From Diphasiastrum complanatum (taxonomy: Eukaryota > Streptophyta > Lycopodiopsida > Lycopodiales > Lycopodiaceae), in NCBI GenBank assembly GCA_029204225.1, contig CM055094.1, positions 5,532,063 to 5,596,062 of the forward strand: 64,000 bases of DNA. The letters run 5' to 3'. The notes under the pieces were generated by a model that saw nothing but the letters and a program-made list of their open reading frames with translations, did not search any database and was not told where the DNA came from. The translations under genes were made by a program, and so were the position numbers. Shown in pieces: positions 58,259 through 64,000 of the stretch. Each line of letters starts with the position of its first letter. Position 1 is the stretch's first letter.

Positions 58259-59107
58259 TCAATATGGAGCTCGATTACTTGCAGCCCATGCTTGAAAGGC
58301 ATCAGCTGGCGATTGAGAGTTCGTAAGCGGGTTATGAGAAATGTTATAAAGTGCCATACCACTTGGATCGTTGGATGGTGCTGATGCTGGTGAAATTGAA
58401 GACAATTGGTTGGGATCTTCATCTTCAAGAGGCAAGTGATCGTATGTAGCTCCAACAAAAGAAGTGGCAATCACAAGCACTGGGCCTGCTGCCACTAGCT
58501 GACCGACGACACTGCCACCAAGCACCTGGCCAGGCTGCGATCCTGCCAATGCGACTGTGAGACCGGCCAGAGCTGCAGGTGCCGGAGGTGGTAAAAATGA
58601 TCCGGACAGAGATAGGATCTCGAACCGCCCATGGAACGTTACTGATGAGCCAGGAGCGGCGAGCTGCCTGAGTGTTACGTTTGCCACTGTACCTGTTCCC
58701 CCCAGAACGCATAACCCTCGTTGGCGCCTTCTTGCAAACGCAGCTAGTGTCTCAGAAACATCACAACCTCGTGCGATCTCTAAAACATGCGGCCTCATTG
58801 CATTTCCAGCATCTCTGGTGATGATGATGGGCGGTTTTGGTTTGTTCTTAGATCCTGGGGGCCGTCCTCTAGGCTTTCGGAAAACTTCTCCTTCTCCCAT
58901 AAGTTGATCTTGACTTTTTCCTTTACCGTGTGTTCTGGATCCGTTGAGACTGCTGATCCCACTGTGTTCCTCTTCTGAGCTATGTGAATCTCGGGGGTGT
59001 AAGGGAAGTGCACCAACAAGCTGGTGATTGTGGTTGTGGCTCGACTGATGGTTATGGCTGGAGTGGAATCCTGGATCCAAAGTGGCCATGAACCTACATC
59101 TGCTCAA
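58259..59107 (-). CDS. AT-hook motif nuclear-localized (AHL) protein, single-hook type
   Basis: 282 codons in one exon. N-terminal His/Ser-rich region; one AT-hook at about 78-90 ([13 protein letters not shown]) for minor-groove binding to AT-rich DNA; PPC/DUF296 domain at about 105-225 with the core GRFEIL at 160-165, needed for trimer formation and partner binding; a variable C-terminal tail. The single hook and lack of introns fit the clade A plant AHL group, chromatin-associated regulators of growth and of hormone or flowering genes. The second Met at residue 7 (MATLDPGF) could be the real start. All expected motifs are intact. No close neighbour suggests co-regulation. Confidence 0.94.
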   Translation of the reverse strand: MSRCRFMATLDPGFHSSHNHQSSHNHNHQLVGALPLHPRDSHSSEEEHSGISSLNGSRTHGKGKSQDQLMGEGEVFRKPRGRPPGSKNKPKPPIIITRDAGNAMRPHVLEIARGCDVSETLAAFARRRQRGLCVLGGTGTVANVTLRQLAAPGSSVTFHGRFEILSLSGSFLPPPAPAALAGLTVALAGSQPGQVLGGSVVGQLVAAGPVLVIATSFVGATYDHLPLEDEDPNQLSSISPASAPSNDPSGMALYNISHNPLTNSQSPADAFQAWAASNRAPY

Positions 59108-59930
59108 AATGCTAGAAATTGTCGGAAATCATCCTTCCAACAATCGTCGAAATGTTTCGGTTTGTTGATCGTTTGACGCAGATCTTTCAATAAGGTTAGA
59201 CCAAAGCTTAAATAAGACCATAGAACTATTGACCAAGCAGTCTTGCAATCACTCTCTCTGACAAAATTTTGAGAAGGGTGATAGCATCTACTTGAGAAAG
59301 TTCCAGGATTCAGGTTGCAGAAAGACCCAAGTCGGCTTTGAATTCACAATTAAGGCGTGAGAGTGCTGATGAAAAATGTACCAGCATCTTCAGAAACTTC
59401 GGCTTGCGAGGCTAGGCACTGAATAGACCAGGAGAAAAATTCTCCAAACTCAGGCCGATCTGTGCGTGAAGAAGCAAGTAGAATCTAGCTGAAGAGAAAG
59501 GGCTTGGAGGAGGAAAAAGATAAGCCTATTTGGGTAGGACTGTAGAGCCGGAACAGTCCAGTCGTGGGTGGACCAGGCCCACGGGATCAGACTTCCACCA
59601 TCTCCAAAACTCTTCCTTCTTTCTCCTCTGTCTATCTACCTTTCTCTGGGGAATGAATGAAGAGATCTTTGGATCGACCATAAAAAGGTGCATTGGAATA
59701 GTAGCCGAAGACTTTGACTTTACGGAGCAAAAGAAAGAACAGATAGAGACTTGTGGTGAAAGAGTGTGGGTGTGTGCGTGTGTGAGTGTGTGAGAAAGAG
59801 AGAGGGGGATGGGTTTCGATGGTTTTTCTTGTGCAGGTGTTGAGAAAGAACGAAGGCACTTGGATAGATAGTGAAAACGTACACTACACAGTGTGATGGC
59901 ATGCGCAGATCTTGGTCCACCCACGATCAG
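59108..59930 (-). promoter_or_regulatory. Upstream region of the AHL gene
   Basis: Probable 5' UTR and promoter. No clear TATA box. Contains a (TG)n/(GA)n-rich tract at 59765-59809 (plus strand), pyrimidine-rich on the gene's strand. Assigned by position only. Confidence 0.4.
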
Positions 59931-61480
59931 ACTGTTCTCGCTCTACCCCACCACCACCTCTTTTCCTCCTCCCCACCTCACTAGTCTCTCCTCCTCCGTC
60001 ACATACCAGGCTATTGCTTTCTTCGCTCTCACACATCCTTTGAGCCTTGGACAATCAATTTTCCTCCTAGTCAATTCTGGAATTTCTGGTACAACTACAA
60101 GAATCAGGATTAACCCTCAGCCAGCATCCATTCTATGTTGAGTGATAAATAGTCAAGCAAAAACTTAACTTGGTGTGCATTGGAGTTGTGTGGATATCCA
60201 ATCTCAATTTGATGGATGCCCATCTAGGCTATCAAGCCAAAGTTTTCAAATAAATGACATCACTGTGAGGGATGATTGTGCAAGCCTCTAAGGAGATTGA
60301 TTGGACCCTATGGCAATTGATTGGAGTGTTAAAAATCACTTGATGTCTTTTGGCCTTGCATCACAAGGCAAGACAACCAAACCCTACCTCATGGCAATGC
60401 ACTCAAGCCCTACCTCTATAATCTTTAACACTTGGACCTTCGCGCTCTACTCTTTTTCTTTTTTGCTCCCACATATTTTACAAGGAAAAGTATTAGCTAT
60501 AATTTGTTTAAAAAATTTGTGCCCTCCTTGAAATTGGTGATAACTATAATTTGTTAAAAAAAAATTGCCCTTGTTAAAGAGGCACTCCATAAGTGTCCAC
60601 TTACACGTATTTGGAGTCTCCTACAAAATGCAATTGTGACCAAAACAATTGAATGGTGACCTTGCTCAAAAAAAACTTTAGCACTTTTCTTCTAAGGATA
60701 GATCCTCCATAAATGAGGCTAAAACATTGTAGACACAGAGGCTTGATCATTGAGTTTGTAACATTTAGTCTAGCATTCTAGGCTTAGACTCATCCGTTAG
60801 TCTATGGGTTCCTATGATCCATGAGGCTTAATCATTGAGTTTACAATATTTTTTTTTAAGATGCCTTTTTGAAGGGGTCCAAGGCTTCAACCCAACCCAT
60901 TGTCTTCAACTTAGAGGAGCTTGCTTGTCTACATTCTTGTATAATTCCCTTCATAATTCTTTATATTCTCATTTGATTCCTTGGATGAACCATTTCACAT
61001 AAAGTGTACACATGTGAGAATAGATCATTAGAATATAGTGGTATTTTCAAAGCAAGTTTGCACAAGGAAAATGTGAAAGAAGAAAAAGAACAAAATGAGT
61101 AGGTAAATTATGGAGTTTTCCAAACAAGTCATGTATTGGTGGTGCAAAAGATAGAAAACTTTGGTCAGAAAGCCTTATATCGTGATTTAGTTCAAAGTTA
61201 TTATTGCAACAACATATGACTTTGAAAATAGGGGCAATACAAGATTGAAAAAAGCTAATTTGTGGCAAAAATCTAGACAATCATGATGAAAACAAAATTT
61301 ATTTATTTGAAAACGATATTGCAACCTTACAAAAGTATTGTGACGCATTTGTCAAATCTATAGCAAAATGTTGTGGAAATGTCCATGACCCACTACCTGG
61401 CATATAGTTTAATAATTCTATGAGAAAATTTATTTGCAAAAGTAGGTATCAAAGCATCATAATCATATACCTGAATTCTA
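59931..61480. other. Unassigned intergenic DNA
   Basis: No gene recognised. The sequence is AT-rich, with short duplicated phrases such as GGCTTGATCATTGAGTTTGT (60746) and GGCTTAATCATTGAGTTTAC (60826). Confidence 0.4.
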
Positions 61481-61499
61481 ATATAGGTGTGTATTTCTT

Positions 61500-61720
61500 T
61501 GGTTGCAACATATTTTGCTAAAGAATATAGAAGAGTTAGGATATGGTCCTCCCAAAGTTTGGAGAAATGGCATTCGCAAGCAAGACGAGCTTTTCCATTG
61601 AGTGACCAATTATGAGAGAGAATTCAAAAAGGACTATTTATATTAATTTTTTTGATGGTTTTACAAAAGAGCCCATTATGGATGTCACAACAAACATTCT
61701 ACGAATGTCATCTTATCTGA
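61500..61720 (+). pseudogene. Fragment of a gene-T-like transposase
   Basis: Plus-strand IWSSQSLEKWHSQARRAF then, in a nearby frame, LIFLMVLQKS, matching SIWSSQGMEKSHWQAR and LQLFQWFYRR of E1 gene T. A decayed third copy just upstream of the fuller copy. Confidence 0.5.
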
Positions 61721-61879
61721 AAAAGCATTTCAACATGCAAGGAGAAACAAATCATCTTTTCTAATGATAGTAAAAGTTGTGTACATTTTATATATTAATA
61801 GATTTTGTGAAAGTTAATTATTTTCATCTCTATCAAAGACCAACGTTACCATGTAGTATGGTCATAAAAAAATTATCAC

Positions 61880-62977
61880 TTGTCATATGAACCGAGATAT
61901 TGGATCAATTTTCTCTTGCTTAGCTCGATGTTTCAAGGGTACACGCATAATGTCTCTCATGGTGTTACATCTAAACATCCTTGTTTATACTGCATGAAAA
62001 TGGCAAAAGATGTAACTAGAAGTACAGGGATTACTAGAGAAAATGCAGATCCAAATTGGAAGCCAGTATTGCCTATTTCCTTGAAAAATGTGCATGTCTG
62101 TACTCTTTATGCAGAAGCTAGGATAATAGAGAAGCTCGTTTATCTTCATATAGTTTTTGTGTGGAATAGTAAGCCAGCATCATCAGCGAAGGAAGCTATT
62201 TGTCGATTAGAAGATGTTCTATCAAAAGCAGGACTTCATAAGGGACATGTCAAAATACAGAAAGATGAAAAGCTTTTTAAAAAGTTAGGAAATATGCCTA
62301 CTAAGCCAAGCATCGGAGGAGCAAAAGCACGTCGATTCCTATCAAACCATGTTGGTAAGGCTTCAAACATTCAACACTCAGTCTAGAAAGATATCGTTGC
62401 TGCCACTCAGGACTTAGGGGTGACTGGCAAATCAAGATTATTGAAAGTTGATGTATGGAGTAAGCTTGACAGTGTGATTAAAATATTAAGAAAAGACAAA
62501 TTTTCTGATACTTATAAGAGAGCTCTACAAGAGACGTGTCGATTTTGTTGATGCAGTATCAAAAGCATGGGGAGAATATCACATCACTCATTACATTGTT
62601 AGCATACATGCTCAGAGTAGCTTTCAATTCAACTATATATTTTGTTCCCAATATAAGACTGACATTACAATTTTGACATGTGCAACACATACTAAGAGAT
62701 CATACATCATTTTTTGCAAACACATATGGAAGCCTAAGTGTCTGGTCATTACAAGGGATGGAGAAGTCACATTGGCAAGCACGGGCAGCAATTCATCGAA
62801 ATACACAACATGGAGGAACGAAATAATATTTGCCAATTATTTCAGTGGTTCTACCGCAGAGTTCAAATTCGACAAATCACCAAATCTTCAAATTACGACA
62901 AATTTAGAAAAGCTTGCAAATTCATTGAGCAGCAAAGAAGCTTAAAATTCATAGCTACAAAGATGTTACAAATGTAA
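61880..62977 (+). pseudogene. Gene-T-like transposase, second copy
   Basis: 61920-62383 is open: YTHNVSHGVTSKHPCLYCMK, CTLYAEARIIEKLVYLHIVF, RLEDVLSKAGLHKGHVKIQK, then GGAKARRFLSNHVGK. After a tag at 62384 the frame goes on with LLKVDVWSKLDSVIKIL. A frame change near 62540 leads to AWGEYHITHYIVSIHAQ, and the last block holds GMEKSHWQARAAIH then QHGG and QLFQWFYRRVQIRQ (in two frames). Same block order as E1 gene T but preserves a central region E1 has lost. Terminal repeats for this copy were not found. Confidence 0.6.
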
Positions 62978-63010
62978 ATTGTATTCATAATATTCAATAT
63001 ATACAACGTT

Positions 63011-63626
63011 TCATTCAAAGGGATCTGATATTTCATCTTCTCCAATTGTTGTGCTATCATGTAGTAACTCTCTACTTGTATATGCATCCAGAAGATGCGC
63101 ATTGTCCTTGTTACCACTCAATTCTATATACGTTGCATACAATGAATAATGGGAACTCCTGAATGGTACATTCTCATCTATAAATCCTAATATGCTCAAA
63201 ACATACGATCTCTTCAAAAAAATTATTTTATTTGCTTTCGCAAATTTTTTATGTCCACCTAGATAATAGGATAAGGCTTTCACAACCATTATCATAGTCT
63301 CTCCAACTGGCCTGAGTTTGGAATGAGCAACGCAAATTTCATTTTTCTGAAAGTGCCTCAAGTAGTGGCCGAGACCACTATCCCTATGGAAAGATTATGA
63401 TTGTTGTTTGAAGCCCTCTCGACGAGTAGCAAACTCACCGATTACAAGTGTATTCTGCAACTACAAAATTGGAGTTCTTAGTATATAACATGTAATAGAA
63501 CACATACATCAGATAAACATACAGTAAAACTTTTAAACTTATGCATTCATTATCATCTGCTGCAACTAGATCGGAATGATCTATATTGTGACCACCTATT
63601 GAAGAAGAGTCATCTACAAATTTCAT
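63011..63626 (-). pseudogene. Gene-B-like protein, second copy
   Basis: Minus strand: exon with SSSIGGHNIDHSDLVAADDN (63540-63626), intron-like gap ending ttgcag near 63464, then an exon through NTLVIGEFATRREGF and KNEICVAHSKLRPVGETMIM to a stop at 63011. The donor position is ATAAGT here against GTAAGT in E1. It converges on the T copy with about 35 bp between stops, the same arrangement as in E1. Function unknown. Confidence 0.5.
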
Positions 63627-63740
63627 AACCGATGGACGAGGGAATTCTAGCTGGGTAGCTGGGCTTGGAATGAGATAAATTCCACATTAGAAGGCAAACT
63701 TCGTCCATGACCACTAACATTTGCCATAGCCCAGGACAAA

Positions 63741-64000
63741 TGTCATGCCCATGACTGGTCTCGGGTAGCGTGTCCATGCTAGGGACCGGTAGACCAACAA
63801 CCCGTAAGTTAATTGTAACTATAAGGGAATTGGGGCCCTTATGTGTACATGGTCATAGTTAATGGTTGTAGGCCTAAACACATGGTGGTGGAGTTGGTAT
63901 GGGTCTATCAGTGAGTCATTAGGGAACTGGATGGTGTGGCCCAGATAGGATGCAGAGGTGTCCAGTGAGGTGCCATAGTGCACTACTAGTGGGGCATGGG
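63741..64000 (+). repeat. Interspersed repeat R1, copy D (cut by window end)
   Basis: Starts TGTCATGCCCATGACTGG and matches copies A and B to the last base of the window. Confidence 0.8.

Noticed and set aside
58425-59019. ORFs in other frames of the AHL gene
   Set aside because: Only the 58259-59107 minus frame has the AT-hook and PPC motifs.

Overview
The window is nuclear DNA from a seed plant with a large, repeat-rich genome. Evidence: a plant patatin-like phospholipase gene with a GT-AG intron, an AT-hook/PPC (AHL) gene, a germin-like gene, a plant-type tRNA-Leu(AAG), and many nested Ty1/copia elements. Only three protein-coding host loci and one tRNA sit in 64 kb. That density would suit a conifer or another big-genome gymnosperm, but the sequence does not prove the lineage.

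Layout. 0-3.5 kb: an interspersed repeat (R1), a copia integrase scrap cut by the end of a CATTAG element, then unassigned DNA. 3.7-14.5 kb: decayed minus-strand plant transposase-like genes split by a complete Ty1/copia element (7120-12980) with a 1316-codon open gag-pol, LTRs identical by eye and a 5-bp target duplication. 15.5-19.2 kb: repeat scraps, a copia LTR end with primer-binding site, another R1 copy and a gag relic. 19.8-21.8 kb: a foldback cluster and a 165-177 bp tandem array. 22.5-24.1 kb: patatin-like gene. 24.1-32 kb: mostly unassigned, with the tRNA at 30.8 kb. 32-34.4 kb: a Ty3/gypsy-like gag-protease relic. 35.0-35.8 kb: a germin-like gene with frameshifts. 36-54 kb: a deep nest of copia elements and TIR elements. 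55.4-56.5 kb: another copia gag. 58.3-59.1 kb: AHL gene. 61.5-63.6 kb: relics of the same transposase-like pair found inside the 42-48 kb element. The window ends in another R1 copy.

The most interesting content is a family of terminal-inverted-repeat elements, here called CATTAG elements after their first bases. Complete copies are 42085-48572 (6.5 kb, coding), 50406-52043 (1.6 kb) and 52494-53275 (0.8 kb), with a loose left end at 796. For all three complete copies the pre-insertion sequence can be reconstructed (from a second copy of the target, or from a gag reading frame), and each time the element is inserted with no target-site duplication. The large copy carries two convergent genes of unrecognised type (T, with a CxxC motif and an EKSHWQAR-like motif; B, acidic, with a GGHNID motif) plus Ulp1-like cysteine peptidase exons. 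The same convergent T/B pair recurs at 61.9-63.6 kb, and a third T fragment lies at 61.5 kb. I cannot assign this system to a known plant DNA-transposon superfamily.

The nest gives a relative order of events: a copia LTR (49556-49997 side) was hit by copia 2 (37809-49555, duplication ATTGT), whose gag was hit by the 6.5-kb CATTAG element. Separately, CATTAG element 2 landed next to that LTR and was later hit by an R1 copy. The copia at 7.1-13.0 kb is the youngest element visible.
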